From a virus, in the IMG/VR virus record IMGVR_UViG_3300036715_001290, positions 1 through 64,000 of that record: a stretch of DNA of 64,000 bases. One strand, given 5' to 3'. Numbering within the stretch: position 1 is the stretch's first letter; each line of letters opens with the position of its first letter. Positions 45,676-55,630 of this stretch are shown in pieces. The notes under the pieces were generated by a model. It saw nothing but the letters and a program-made list of their open reading frames with translations. It had not been told where the DNA came from and made no database searches. The translations under genes were made by a program, and so were the position numbers.

Positions 45676-47106
45676 ATGCCATATAGTATATACTCTAAAT
45701 ACATTGTTAACGGTGAAGGACAACCAGTAACAGGTTCTACAATTAAATTAGTCCCACAGGCTTTAACATATCCAACAGGTGCTATATCATTGGTTGATGA
45801 TCATTTGGTACACCCAGGTCACTATTATACAACCTCGGCTCCAGATGGTGAATATCAATTATGGATTAATGATGTATTATATGAAGAACATATATGGCAT
45901 GGTGAAAATAGAATAACACAAATATCAAATAAATTCAGTCCTGATTTAACATCATTTGTAGGTGGTATTAATAATATTGCTAATGGTCCATCATCATTTG
46001 CATTTGGTGGTGATGCAACTAGTGGCGGTATTAATGAAGCTAGCGGTTTATGTTCAACAACGTTTGGTGATAGTAATTTAGCAAGTGGTCAATTTTCATT
46101 TGCATTAGGAGTTAGTAATATATCTAGTGGTATTGCTAGTTTTGCATTAGGATTAGGTTCTATATCAAGTGGTAATTATTCATTTGCATTTGGCCCAGGC
46201 ACAATATCAAGCGGTTCATCGTCTATAGCAATTGGTAATTCCTCCGAGTCTCATGGTGATTTTTCTGTAGCTATAGGTCAAGGAAATTATGCAATAGGTG
46301 CATATAGTTTTTCGGCAGGTACATCTACATTTGCATCTGGAAGCGCTTCAACTGCATTTGGTAATAGTTCATATGCAACGGGTGATACTAGTTTTGTTTG
46401 TGGTGATTCAACAAATGCAAAAGGACATTGTTCATTTGCTGGAGGTAGTTCATCAAATACAAATGCTGATAATTGTTTTTCGTTTGGTGATAGTAATAAT
46501 GCAAATGGAATTAGTAGTGTAACAATGGGTACAAATAATAGCACTTATGGTATTAGTTCAGTTGCATTAAATAGTGGTAATAATGCAATAGGGGATATGT
46601 CAGTTGCTTTAGGTAACGGTACATCTGCTAATGGTGTATGTTCTATATCAAAAGGTGACAACTCAAGTACAATAATGTTTGGACAAGAAACTACATCAGA
46701 TGGTTCAAATGTAGGTCAATCAAGTACAGTCGATGTATCAGGTGAAATAGGTGGAAGTTTAATAAACAATACATATAAACTTCAATTAAATAGAACGGTT
46801 AATCAAACATTAACACCAACCGATATTCCATTACAAGGTGGAAAAACATATTTATTCGAAGCTCTTATAAGTACATTTTCAATAGACCCAGGCACTCAAT
46901 ATGCATATAAATTAACATGGGCTTGTACAAGTAGCACAATATTAGGAAGTGTAATTACTACACCTATTTATGCACCAGATAATAATCATATACCTGTTAT
47001 AAGTTTAGCTGGTAATAAACTTATTATAACATGCCCTAAAAAGACTACTGATATTGAAGGTTTGAAGTCATATGCACATTTAACTTTCACGGAATTAACA
47101 CATTAA
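45676..47106 (+). CDS. Adhesin-like fibre protein with YadA-head repeats and shared N-terminal domain
   Basis: 476 aa. Residues 1-~88 match the next protein almost position by position (SKYIVN..G.PV...T.KLVPQA, PG.YYTTSAP.GEY, E.HIWHG), so probably a virion-attachment domain. Residues ~95-335 are YadA-like repeats of ~14 aa (S/A-S-G-x-x-S-x-A-x-G), forming a left-handed trimeric beta roll. The C-terminal ~120 residues are a separate beta domain. Receptor binding is inferred. Confidence 0.78.
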   Translation: MPYSIYSKYIVNGEGQPVTGSTIKLVPQALTYPTGAISLVDDHLVHPGHYYTTSAPDGEYQLWINDVLYEEHIWHGENRITQISNKFSPDLTSFVGGINNIANGPSSFAFGGDATSGGINEASGLCSTTFGDSNLASGQFSFALGVSNISSGIASFALGLGSISSGNYSFAFGPGTISSGSSSIAIGNSSESHGDFSVAIGQGNYAIGAYSFSAGTSTFASGSASTAFGNSSYATGDTSFVCGDSTNAKGHCSFAGGSSSNTNADNCFSFGDSNNANGISSVTMGTNNSTYGISSVALNSGNNAIGDMSVALGNGTSANGVCSISKGDNSSTIMFGQETTSDGSNVGQSSTVDVSGEIGGSLINNTYKLQLNRTVNQTLTPTDIPLQGGKTYLFEALISTFSIDPGTQYAYKLTWACTSSTILGSVITTPIYAPDNNHIPVISLAGNKLIITCPKKTTDIEGLKSYAHLTFTELTH

Positions 47107-47119
47107 TAAATTATCTTAT

Positions 47120-47134
47120 AATTATTTATAAAAG
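47120..47134 (+). promoter_or_regulatory. Candidate late promoter element (one mismatch)
   Basis: AATTATTTATAAAAG; core TTATTTAT at 47122-47129, 26 nt before ATG 47155. One base off the ATATTTAT core. Confidence 0.3.
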
Positions 47135-47154
47135 CAAACAAGGATTAAAAATAA

Positions 47155-50100
47155 ATGTCTGATAGCATATTTTCAAAGTATTTTCTAAACAGTGCAGGTG
47201 AACCTGTGCCTAATTTAACAGTCAAACTAGTTCCACAAGCAAACGTAGGATTTGTAGGATCTATAACGTTAATAGAAGATCAATCGCGCCCAGGTTATTA
47301 TTACACAACATCTGCACCAACAGGTGAATATAGATTATATGTTAATAATGTACAATATGAACAACATATATGGCATGGTGATGATAAATTAACAAAAGTT
47401 GCAAGTTATTTTGATACTGATAATAATGCTATAATAATAAACAATGTTAATTTACTAAATTATAGTAGTTCAGGTTATACTAATGTTGTTAGTAAAAATG
47501 GATTTTTATATAATACATCAACCGAAAAGTATTTAGTACCTCCTACAAACATACCATTAACATATTTATCAGCTTCACAAGCAATATCAAGTGGTAGTTT
47601 GCAAACTGATTTAACATATTTTATTACTGATAGAAATGTATATTTGACCGCAAATTCAACATCATCATTTTCTGATTTTGGTTATTATTTATATCAACAT
47701 GGTCAAAAATCATGGGCTGCTCAAAAATTAACAGGTTCTAAATTTGATAATTGTACTGTTTATCAAAGTGGAAGTAATGCTAATGTAAATTCTGTTTATG
47801 TTGGTACCGCTAGCTTATTTAGTGGTAGCGTAGCATCGGTATTTTCTACACCATATTATATAAATAATAAACGATGGATAGAATATTTCCATGATGATTA
47901 TAAAATAAATTATGTTCCTGATAATAGTACTATAGCAACTATAGAAGCTATAGCTAATAATATTAATAAACATCAATCAAATTTTACTTCATATGCAGTT
48001 AATGATCATATTGTTTTACAATCATCAACTGAAGGAACATTACATAATGGTTCTTTAACACATGTCACAAAAACATCCGCATCATTATGTACAAATCCAA
48101 CATTTACATCATCGGCGACAACAATTACTCGTATGAATCATGGTACAAGTGTACCTAATTTTGGTAGATTATTTGAATGTAAATATAATTTTACATTAGA
48201 TAATTTGTATTCATTATATGATCCATTATATGATAATATGGTTGAACAAGATTTTAATTTTCAAAATACACCATCAAATATTCCTATAAGATATAAATCA
48301 TATACACATTCAGAAGCGAAATATACTTTTGAAGGTGATGTTAGAAATTATTTTAGAGTAAATGAAATAACTCGTGCGCATAACTTCAAACCTGATATAT
48401 ATAGAAAAGTTGTTATCAGCAATATTGTTTATTTTAATGGTGAAACATTAATAACAGTTAATGAAGATGCAACGCTAGCATTAGGTGGTACCGATGATGT
48501 AACTAATGGTGGTGAACTTTTAACATTAAATCCTAATGGAAATACTATATTAAATTTTAACTGGGATAATACTAATGTTACAAATAATAAAATTGTAAAC
48601 GCCGTTGTTAAAACAAATTTTATTGATAGTCAAAGTTACATTAAAAATAATAATATTTTTGGTGGAATATTTGGAAATAATATATTATTCTCAAAATCAA
48701 ACATTGAGAAATTAAATACTATTGATGCAAATATACAAAATAATATATTTCAAGTTGGTTCAGGTTTATATAATCTTACTATAAGTGGTGGAAATAAACG
48801 TTCACATAATTATGTAAATTCAATAATATCAAATAATAATTTTATTTCATATAGTAAGTTGTCAAATTTATCATTAACAAATGGTGAATGGATAATTTAT
48901 AATACCTTTTATAATACATCATATACAAATTCAAACTTAAATGGTAATACAAACATATTAAATAATGTTTTTGTATATACTAAACTTGATAAATTTGATA
49001 TGTCAGATCGTTCTACGATTGTTAATAATGATATTAATCATTGTATATTTTATAATACATCATTATCATATGATTCATTTATAAGTACCAATTTATTTAA
49101 TAAAACAACATTTCTAAATAATAAAACCTCACATTGTTTTATTATAGATAATATAATACATTATTTATTATGGAAAAATGATAATTCCGATGATATTAAA
49201 TGGAGAGATCTTCAAACATATGGTGCAGGTTTAGGTTTATATGAAGGTGGATGTGGTCAATTATTATCTACATTTCAAAAGAAAAGTCAAGGATTAACTA
49301 TAGGAACATCTATACAATTTAATAGTAGGTTGAATCCTATAGTTGGTAGCATATCATTTGATTATAAAATGAATGATGTATACATGTATGATACATCAAT
49401 ATATGCATGTGGTAATACAGGTTCCATTATATTAACAGAAAATACAGGTACATCTTGGACTACACAATCTGGAATTTCAACGGCTAATTTTAATAGTTTA
49501 GCAGTATTAGGTGGTGATAGTAAAATTTATGTTGTTGGTGATAGTAACACAATAATGACATCAACCGATCATACTAATTGGAATAATGTTGGTATACCAG
49601 ATGTTAACAGTTACCCAAGTAAATTAAATAAAATAAAATTTATAAATAAAGGTACTGGTTTTATAGTAGGTGATGGTGTTATATATAAAACAATAAATAC
49701 AGGTTCTACTTGGATTGCAAAATCATGGCCATATCAAATAGTTAACTATAACCCAAGACCACCATTTAAAGAATTAAAAAGTGTATATTTCTTAAATGAT
49801 AATGTTGGTTGGGCATGTGGTGTTGAAGGTATAATAGTTAAAACAATTGATGGTGGTGAAACATGGACGTCTCAAACATCAGGTACTACAAAAACAATAA
49901 ATGATATAGTTTTTTATGATAGTTCACATGGTGTTGCCATTTGTAATGATGGTATGGTATTAACGACATCATATGGTGGAAATAATTGGTCTTCACAAAC
50001 ACTAACACCAGTTAGTAATTTAACAAGTCTTAGTCGCAATGTTGATGGATTTTATATCATTACTGGTGATAATGGAAATGTATATGTTTCTGAAGATGGA

Positions 50101-50547
50101 ATATCGTGGACATCATATATTGCTTCTATTTTTTCATTATATGGAGTGTATACATCAATAACAGATGCTTCGGTAGCTGTAGCAGTTGGTGATCATGGTA
50201 CTGTATTAATAAACACTGATGGTGGTGTTAATTGGTCTAGTTTATTTAGTAAACCAAATGAAATAATAATTGCACAAATAAGAAATAAATGTGCAATTGA
50301 TACTGTTATAATTGCTAAAGATTCTGATATACCTGAAAACTTAACGGGATATCCAACAATATCAATAGGTACATCAGATGATGATCAATTATATTTACAA
50401 ACTCAATTATATTCAAATCTATCGGATACTATAATAAACATACCATGGGTATTTAATGATGATTGTAAAACAATTAAAATAAAAATAGATGGTGGTACTA
50501 TTAACAGTGGTGGATTGTTAGTAACATTAAAAGGTATATACAAATAA
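47155..50547 (+). CDS. Large fibre protein: shared N-domain, beta-helix and Ycf48/BNR-type propeller
   Basis: 1130 aa. Residues 1-~88 are the attachment domain shared with the preceding protein. Residues ~500-690 have short Asn-rich strand repeats (NNNFIS, NTFYN, NNVFV, NNDIN, TTFLN) typical of a beta-helix. Residues ~741-1030 hold repeated GNTGSI...TSW, GVEGIIVKT.DGGETWTSQ, GDNGNVY.SEDGISW and GDHGTVLINTDGG.NWSS motifs, as in Ycf48-like/BNR-type beta-propellers. A receptor-binding tip is likely. Confidence 0.78.
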   Translation: MSDSIFSKYFLNSAGEPVPNLTVKLVPQANVGFVGSITLIEDQSRPGYYYTTSAPTGEYRLYVNNVQYEQHIWHGDDKLTKVASYFDTDNNAIIINNVNLLNYSSSGYTNVVSKNGFLYNTSTEKYLVPPTNIPLTYLSASQAISSGSLQTDLTYFITDRNVYLTANSTSSFSDFGYYLYQHGQKSWAAQKLTGSKFDNCTVYQSGSNANVNSVYVGTASLFSGSVASVFSTPYYINNKRWIEYFHDDYKINYVPDNSTIATIEAIANNINKHQSNFTSYAVNDHIVLQSSTEGTLHNGSLTHVTKTSASLCTNPTFTSSATTITRMNHGTSVPNFGRLFECKYNFTLDNLYSLYDPLYDNMVEQDFNFQNTPSNIPIRYKSYTHSEAKYTFEGDVRNYFRVNEITRAHNFKPDIYRKVVISNIVYFNGETLITVNEDATLALGGTDDVTNGGELLTLNPNGNTILNFNWDNTNVTNNKIVNAVVKTNFIDSQSYIKNNNIFGGIFGNNILFSKSNIEKLNTIDANIQNNIFQVGSGLYNLTISGGNKRSHNYVNSIISNNNFISYSKLSNLSLTNGEWIIYNTFYNTSYTNSNLNGNTNILNNVFVYTKLDKFDMSDRSTIVNNDINHCIFYNTSLSYDSFISTNLFNKTTFLNNKTSHCFIIDNIIHYLLWKNDNSDDIKWRDLQTYGAGLGLYEGGCGQLLSTFQKKSQGLTIGTSIQFNSRLNPIVGSISFDYKMNDVYMYDTSIYACGNTGSIILTENTGTSWTTQSGISTANFNSLAVLGGDSKIYVVGDSNTIMTSTDHTNWNNVGIPDVNSYPSKLNKIKFINKGTGFIVGDGVIYKTINTGSTWIAKSWPYQIVNYNPRPPFKELKSVYFLNDNVGWACGVEGIIVKTIDGGETWTSQTSGTTKTINDIVFYDSSHGVAICNDGMVLTTSYGGNNWSSQTLTPVSNLTSLSRNVDGFYIITGDNGNVYVSEDGISWTSYIASIFSLYGVYTSITDASVAVAVGDHGTVLINTDGGVNWSSLFSKPNEIIIAQIRNKCAIDTVIIAKDSDIPENLTGYPTISIGTSDDDQLYLQTQLYSNLSDTIINIPWVFNDDCKTIKIKIDGGTINSGGLLVTLKGIYK

Positions 50548-50555
50548 GGATTATA

Positions 50556-52103
50556 ATGAATAAATATTTTACTAAACAATATAAAAATACATTAGGTGAA
50601 CTGGTATTAGAAATAGCTAATATATCATCACTAAGAATAACATCGGGTGTTGATGCAATTGCAACTGGAACTGGTTCTGCTGCATTTGGATTATCCGTTT
50701 TATCATCAGGTACAGGAAGTTTTACATCAGGTCGTTTTAATACTGCTTCTGGTGATTTTTCATTTTCATCCGGTGAAGGTAATTTTGCATCTGGATTATA
50801 TTCAGTTGCTATGGGTAAAAATTCTAGAGCATCAGGTTCAAATTCAATTGCAATTGGTATAAATGCAACATCAAGTGGAGTATTTGGTGTCGCTATAGGT
50901 TCTAATGTAATAGCAGGTTCTTCAGCATTTGTTATGGGTATACAATCAATAGCAAGTGGTTATTATAGTATGGTTTATGGTATTAATTGTACATCAACAG
51001 GCACAGCTGCATTATCAATGGGTTCTGTATGTACGGCAAGTGGAAATAATAGTACATCTATAGGTATGTATAATGTTGCATCCGCTGATTATGCTCAGGC
51101 TTTTGGTAAGTATACTTTAGCAAGTGGTACTAATTCAACAACATTTGGTTATTTAACAACCGCAAGTGGCCAATATTCATTAGCTGCAGGTTTAAGTAGT
51201 ATAGCTTCAGGTTTAGGTTCAATTTCTATTGGTAATGGAAATATATCATCTGGAAATTATTCATTTGCAATAGGTACGGCTTGTGTTGCAACTGGTGGTA
51301 CGAGCGTTGCTATGGGTGTTAGTGCTATAGCATCTGGACTCAATTCCGTTGCTATTGGAAAAGAAGCAATTGCTAGTTCAACATCAGCAATTGCTTTAGG
51401 ATATTCAACAACCGCTAGCGCACAGGCCGCATTTGCTGTTGGTCAAGTTTGTGTTGCAAGTGGAATATATTCAATATCAATGGGATATGGTAATATTGCT
51501 AGTGGAAATTATGCTTTTGCAGCCGGTCAAAATAATACTGCTAGTGGGGCATATTCATATACATTTGGATTATATAATACGGCAAGTGGACAAAGTTCAA
51601 CGGCAATTGGTACATATTTAACAGCAAGTTCATATAATACATTTGTTATTGGTTATAATAACGTTGGTGGTGGAAATAATACAGTTTGGGTTGGTACTGA
51701 TTCATTATTTGAAATTGGTAATGGTTATGGTGGTCAAAAATCTAATGCAATGACTGTACTTAAAAATGGTAATGTTGGTATTGGTACAACTGCATCACAT
51801 TCAACTTTACATTTAAGTGGTTCCAAAGCAGAATCAATTGCTACATTAACTGGTACCGCAACAATAACCGCATTACATAGTAATATTATTGCTAGTTCAG
51901 GTGGAGGCCGTGTTGATTTAACATTACCAACAGCTGTTGGAATTGATGGTAGAATTTATAATGTAAAACGTGTTGGTGCAAATAACGTATATGTTTCAGC
52001 ATCCGCAGGACAAACTATTGATGGTACATCTGTACAAACATTATCAAGTGATTATACTAGAATTAAACTTATAGCAAGTGGTTCAAACTGGTATTTATTT
52101 TAA
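50556..52103 (+). CDS. YadA-repeat fibre protein with adhesin C-terminal domain
   Basis: 515 aa. After ~30 residues, about 24 YadA-head-type repeats of ~14 aa run to ~385 (SAFGLSVLSSGTGSF and similar). A neck-like NTVWVGTDSLFEIG segment follows, then GNVGIGTTASHSTLHLSGSK and a C-terminal domain (GRIYNVKRVGANN ... SNWYLF) resembling the end of the protein at 27072-29516. A trimeric fibre is the likely form; no peptidase-type chaperone motif is visible. Confidence 0.78.
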   Translation: MNKYFTKQYKNTLGELVLEIANISSLRITSGVDAIATGTGSAAFGLSVLSSGTGSFTSGRFNTASGDFSFSSGEGNFASGLYSVAMGKNSRASGSNSIAIGINATSSGVFGVAIGSNVIAGSSAFVMGIQSIASGYYSMVYGINCTSTGTAALSMGSVCTASGNNSTSIGMYNVASADYAQAFGKYTLASGTNSTTFGYLTTASGQYSLAAGLSSIASGLGSISIGNGNISSGNYSFAIGTACVATGGTSVAMGVSAIASGLNSVAIGKEAIASSTSAIALGYSTTASAQAAFAVGQVCVASGIYSISMGYGNIASGNYAFAAGQNNTASGAYSYTFGLYNTASGQSSTAIGTYLTASSYNTFVIGYNNVGGGNNTVWVGTDSLFEIGNGYGGQKSNAMTVLKNGNVGIGTTASHSTLHLSGSKAESIATLTGTATITALHSNIIASSGGGRVDLTLPTAVGIDGRIYNVKRVGANNVYVSASAGQTIDGTSVQTLSSDYTRIKLIASGSNWYLF

Positions 52104-52108
52104 TTAGT

Positions 52109-52124
52109 TAATATTTATTAAAAA
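52109..52124 (+). promoter_or_regulatory. Candidate late promoter element
   Basis: TAATATTTATTAAAAA with core ATATTTAT at 52111-52118, 17 nt before ATG 52135. Confidence 0.35.
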
Positions 52125-52134
52125 GAGGTAAACG

Positions 52135-52449
52135 ATGATTCTTACTAAAGCTATAGAATTTAATAATTCAAATGTTATATTAAATGTACATAATATTCAG
52201 AACATAAACATATCTGAAGATGGTGATGCTAGATTTTTTGTTATGGGATATGTTGATGAAACATCATTTAATAATAAAAAGGATGCATTTTTTGAAGATG
52301 TATTAAGTTGTAAAATAAATATAGAAAACCCAATAATGCAACAACTATATGATTTTTTACAAACAAATGATAAATATAAATTGGTTATAGAAACACCTGA
52401 AGTTCCTGTTGATGTTATAACACCTACAGATCCTCCAGTAAATAACTAA
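52135..52449 (+). CDS. Hypothetical protein
   Basis: 104 aa, alpha/beta, with a proline/threonine-rich tail (PEVPVDVITPTDPPVNN). AAAGAGGTAAACG precedes the ATG. Unknown; follows the fibre genes and precedes the neck genes. Confidence 0.65.
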   Translation: MILTKAIEFNNSNVILNVHNIQNINISEDGDARFFVMGYVDETSFNNKKDAFFEDVLSCKINIENPIMQQLYDFLQTNDKYKLVIETPEVPVDVITPTDPPVNN

Positions 52450-52458
52450 GGATATATA

Positions 52459-52695
52459 ATGTTAAGTAAAGATACTATAATAAAAATTGCACATGAATGT
52501 GGAGTTGACCTTGATAAAGTTGGATATGACCAATTTGTTTTAGGATTAAAATCCGAAACTGAACATAAAAATATAGCTGATTTAATTACAAGTGATAAGT
52601 TAACACGATATGTAATTTATGGTATGATAGCGGCTGCACATTTTAAAGAAGATCCTAATTATTATCATAAATTATTAGCCGCAGGTTTATCATGA
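52459..52695 (+). CDS. DUF5661-like small protein
   Basis: 78 aa. The arrangement IAHECGVDLDKVGYDQFVLG, E.EH..., and a final A..HFKEDPNYYHKLL resembles a small phage family I know as DUF5661. No activity is known to me. It overlaps the next gene by 4 bases (ATGA). Confidence 0.6.
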   Translation: MLSKDTIIKIAHECGVDLDKVGYDQFVLGLKSETEHKNIADLITSDKLTRYVIYGMIAAAHFKEDPNYYHKLLAAGLS

Positions 52696-52877
52696 AAATG
52701 ATTGATTTATTAAATGAAATGCCTCATTTTATTTCACAAGGTAAAGGTATTGATTTAAGAATTGAAAAATATGATATATCGGATGAAGAAAAACGTAAGA
52801 TATTAATTGCATTTCAAAAAAATAATTTATATGGTTTTTCTGAAAAAACAATGTTTGGTATATTGTTAAACCTTTAG
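52692..52877 (+). CDS. Small protein with capsid-targeting-like leader, apparently frameshifted
   Basis: 61 aa as it stands. N-terminus MKMIDLLNEMPHFISQG has LNE before Met, similar to the other leader-bearing proteins. The frame ends at TAG 52875 after MFGILLNL. Skipping two bases at 52860-52861 joins it to a frame reading IVKPLGMFRINSS then RIPRGGVQLPDYWEAWVRV, giving ~88 aa. The downstream peptide looks genuinely protein-like. Confidence 0.5.
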   Translation: MKMIDLLNEMPHFISQGKGIDLRIEKYDISDEEKRKILIAFQKNNLYGFSEKTMFGILLNL

Positions 52878-52960
52878 GTATGTTTAGAATTAATTCATCA
52901 AGAATACCACGTGGTGGTGTACAACTTCCTGATTATTGGGAAGCTTGGGTTCGTGTTTAA
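52862..52960 (+). pseudogene. 3' remnant of the frameshifted small protein
   Basis: In the frame of 52862 the DNA reads IVKPLGMFRINSSRIPRGGV and continues QLPDYWEAWVRV to TAA at 52958. An ATG at 52880 could start a 26-aa peptide, but continuity with the upstream frame is the simpler explanation. A 2-base AT duplication in GGTATATTG would cause the break. Confidence 0.45.
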
Positions 52961-52984
52961 TAAAAAATTAAAAGAAAATAAATA

Positions 52985-54139
52985 ATGTCAACAATATGGA
53001 CTGATACTTTAATTGATGTACCAAATAATACATCATTTGGATTTTATGATAATGATTCTGCTTTTGTTAATGATGCAAAAGCTAGCTCTAAATGGGTTGC
53101 AAGAAGATTAGGATATCCTATTTTGGATGTTGAATTAGACTGTACTATTTTATATTCTATATTTGAGGAATCTGTTAGTGAATATGGTAGATTAGTTAAT
53201 TCATATAACATTAGAGATAATATGTTAAGTGCATATGGGTCTCAAATAACAACAAGCAGTTTACAAGGTAAGAGAATAAAAAATCCACAAGGCCGATTAA
53301 TAACACTTTCAAATGAATATGGAAGTATGGTTGGTGTTGGTGGTGATGTAACATATTATTCCGGTTCATTAATTGCAAAAACAGGTCAACAAACATATGA
53401 TCTAAATCAATGGGCAACTGATAATGATATTAATTCAAATATTATAATAAAACAAATATTTAATAATCCTAAACCTGCATCAACACAATATTATGATCCT
53501 GAAAGTACATTATCTTCAGATTCAACAGGTATTGCGACATTTGGTGCATCTTATGGATATAACACCGCTTTAGGTGCAGGTACAATGTTTATGTTAAGAC
53601 CTGTTTTTGAAGATTTGTTAAGAATGCAAATGATTGAAATTGCTAATGATGTTCGTAAAAGTGGATATGGATTTACTTTAATAAACAATCAATTATCAAT
53701 ATTCCCAGTACCTTTGTATGATTTTAGACTTTGGTTTAGATATGTAAAAGCAAATGATGCTGAATCATTAGTTGATGAGTCGGTTGATAATCCAATTACG
53801 GATGCTTCAAATATTCCATTTAATAATTTAGTTTATTCATCAATAAATGATGGTGGTAAACAATGGATAAGAAATTACTTTTTAGCATTATCTAAAATAA
53901 CATTAGGTGGTTCAATTCGTGGTAAATATGCAAATATTCCAATATCAAATGAAAAAGAAATTCAATTTGGTAATACTTTACTTGAAGAAGGTAAAGATGA
54001 AAAGAAAACTCTTATTGATGAATTACGTGAAATGTTAGAAAAAAATACTAAACCTGAATTATTAAAAGCTAAAGTTGAAGAAGAGGAAGCATTAAATAAA
54101 ATATTAAAAGGATACCCAATGGGTATTTATATAGGTTAA
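52985..54139 (+). CDS. 13: Neck protein, gp13-like
   Basis: 384 aa. The N-terminus SFGFYDNDSAFVNDAKASSK, then RRLGYPILDVELD..ILYSIFEESVSEYG and IRDNML, matches the gp13-type neck family of distant T4 relatives as I remember it (F.F.D.D..F..DA......RKLGYP..DVEL). The C-terminal third contains a charged helix. It would join portal and tail; the next genes are other neck proteins. Confidence 0.72.
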   Translation: MSTIWTDTLIDVPNNTSFGFYDNDSAFVNDAKASSKWVARRLGYPILDVELDCTILYSIFEESVSEYGRLVNSYNIRDNMLSAYGSQITTSSLQGKRIKNPQGRLITLSNEYGSMVGVGGDVTYYSGSLIAKTGQQTYDLNQWATDNDINSNIIIKQIFNNPKPASTQYYDPESTLSSDSTGIATFGASYGYNTALGAGTMFMLRPVFEDLLRMQMIEIANDVRKSGYGFTLINNQLSIFPVPLYDFRLWFRYVKANDAESLVDESVDNPITDASNIPFNNLVYSSINDGGKQWIRNYFLALSKITLGGSIRGKYANIPISNEKEIQFGNTLLEEGKDEKKTLIDELREMLEKNTKPELLKAKVEEEEALNKILKGYPMGIYIG

Positions 54140-54141
54140 TA

Positions 54142-54594
54142 ATGTCACTATTCATACCACCAAGAGATTTTGAATTTTTCAAAGGTATTAATAAAGAATT
54201 GATAGGTAAAATAATTGATACTTATTTTACACTATATCAAGTAAATGTTGCTGTATCTGAAAATAATTTATATGGTGAAGATAAAAATAAAACATATTTC
54301 CCAGGTATAAAAATAAATGGTTTTATTAATAAACATGGTACTGATGCTGAAGAAACTGAATTGGGTACAAATGTAAAACAATTATTAGATTTAGGTGTAG
54401 CAATTGCTGATTTATTAGAACTTAAAGTATTACCTGAAGTTGGTGATATTGTAGAATGGAATAATAACTATTATGAAATTCATAATACAAATGAAAATCA
54501 CTTTATTGCAAATAGACCTGAATATAGTTACACTATGATGTTAAATTGTCACGTAACTAATGTTGGTTTTATCAATATAGGAACTCGTGAATAA
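54142..54594 (+). CDS. 14: Neck/head-completion protein, gp14-like
   Basis: 150 aa. Contains FFKGINKELIGKIIDTYFTL, YGEDKNKTYFPGIKINGFIN and PEVGDIVEWNNNYYEIHNT, a recognisable pattern of gp14-type connectors (Y.....K.Y....KI.....PEVGDI.EWNN.YFEI). It is shorter than T4 gp14, so the assignment is by motif and position. Confidence 0.65.
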   Translation: MSLFIPPRDFEFFKGINKELIGKIIDTYFTLYQVNVAVSENNLYGEDKNKTYFPGIKINGFINKHGTDAEETELGTNVKQLLDLGVAIADLLELKVLPEVGDIVEWNNNYYEIHNTNENHFIANRPEYSYTMMLNCHVTNVGFINIGTRE

Positions 54595-54602
54595 TTATAT
54601 AC

Positions 54603-54914
54603 ATGAAAACAACATTACGTGGTTGGATAACACCAACTGGACAATATTTAGAAGTTTTAAAGAATCATATAGATGATCTTAAAATTAAATTCCCAAAATT
54701 GGATGCTGAAAATGCAGTTGATTTTGGGTATGTACATATTGGTGTTGATGATCATGAATTATATTTAGAATTAATACCAGATATGCATAATAAGGTTATT
54801 AAGTTTTTCAAAAAAAATAATACAATGTTAAAGAATATAAAGTTTATAAACTTCCAATATTTTTCAAATATGAAGTATATTAAAACTAAAAGTATGAGTA
54901 TAGATGAATTATGA
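54603..54914 (+). CDS. Hypothetical protein
   Basis: 103 aa. Starts MKTTLRGWITPTGQYLEVLK; the GWI-P-G pattern occurs in small phage proteins of unknown function. A GYVHIGVDDHELYLEL strand set follows. Its last codons overlap the next gene (ATGA). Unknown. Confidence 0.6.
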   Translation: MKTTLRGWITPTGQYLEVLKNHIDDLKIKFPKLDAENAVDFGYVHIGVDDHELYLELIPDMHNKVIKFFKKNNTMLKNIKFINFQYFSNMKYIKTKSMSIDEL

Positions 54915-55624
54915 GTAATAGAATAGACCAAAAATTAACAGAAAAAGTACCTAATTACTCAATAACATTAGAAGATATTGATACTACTATTATAGAGTTT
55001 TTACAAAAAGTAATCAGACCTACATTTGAAGAAAACAATACTATAAACAATGTTCCTATTTTTATGGCATCACCTGAAAGATGGAAATCAATCCAACAAG
55101 ATGGTTTTATGCGAGATAAAAAAAATGGTAATATAATTTTACCTGCTATTGTAGTAAAACAAACATCAATATCTAAAAATCCAGATATCCAAGTTGATAG
55201 TATGGGTGGTTTATTACAAAAGATACGATTTTCAGTTATTAAAAAAACAAATAAATTTACACCTATATCAAAAAATGATAAAAGATTTGATAAAAAATAC
55301 GTGTATATTTATTTACCTGATTATGTTGATATTAATTATGAATTTATAATATGGACTGCTAAAGTTACTCATATGAATGCAATTTTAGAGAAATTTATAT
55401 TTTATGAGAAACGCTATTGGGGTGATGATAAAAATAAATTCTTAATGTCATATGATACTATGACAAATAATATAGAAATTAATAATGGTGATAACAGAAT
55501 CGTTAAAAATACATTTACAGGAACTGTAAAAGGTTACTTAATACCTAAAGAAATAAATAATCAATTAGCTATGAGTTTAGTCTCTAACGCTAAAGTTGTT
55601 ATAACCGCCGAAACCGAATTATGA
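54911..55624 (+). CDS. Tail completion/sheath-terminator-like protein (possibly gp15 equivalent)
   Basis: 237 aa. The block PIFMASPERWKSIQQDGFMR and LPAIVVKQTSISKN matches a tail-junction family of T4-superfamily phages (V.Y.SPERW...Q.DG..RD......P.I..KR.SI). Position between neck and sheath genes is that of T4 gene 15, which caps the tail. Assigned by family recollection and context. Confidence 0.6.
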   Translation: MSNRIDQKLTEKVPNYSITLEDIDTTIIEFLQKVIRPTFEENNTINNVPIFMASPERWKSIQQDGFMRDKKNGNIILPAIVVKQTSISKNPDIQVDSMGGLLQKIRFSVIKKTNKFTPISKNDKRFDKKYVYIYLPDYVDINYEFIIWTAKVTHMNAILEKFIFYEKRYWGDDKNKFLMSYDTMTNNIEINNGDNRIVKNTFTGTVKGYLIPKEINNQLAMSLVSNAKVVITAETEL

Positions 55625-55630
55625 AATAAG

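Noticed and set aside
50640-51640. Regularly spaced short repeats that could suggest a CRISPR array
   Set aside because: The ~42-base period is the codon-level echo of 14-aa YadA-type repeats in an open reading frame; units are diverged and have no spacer structure.
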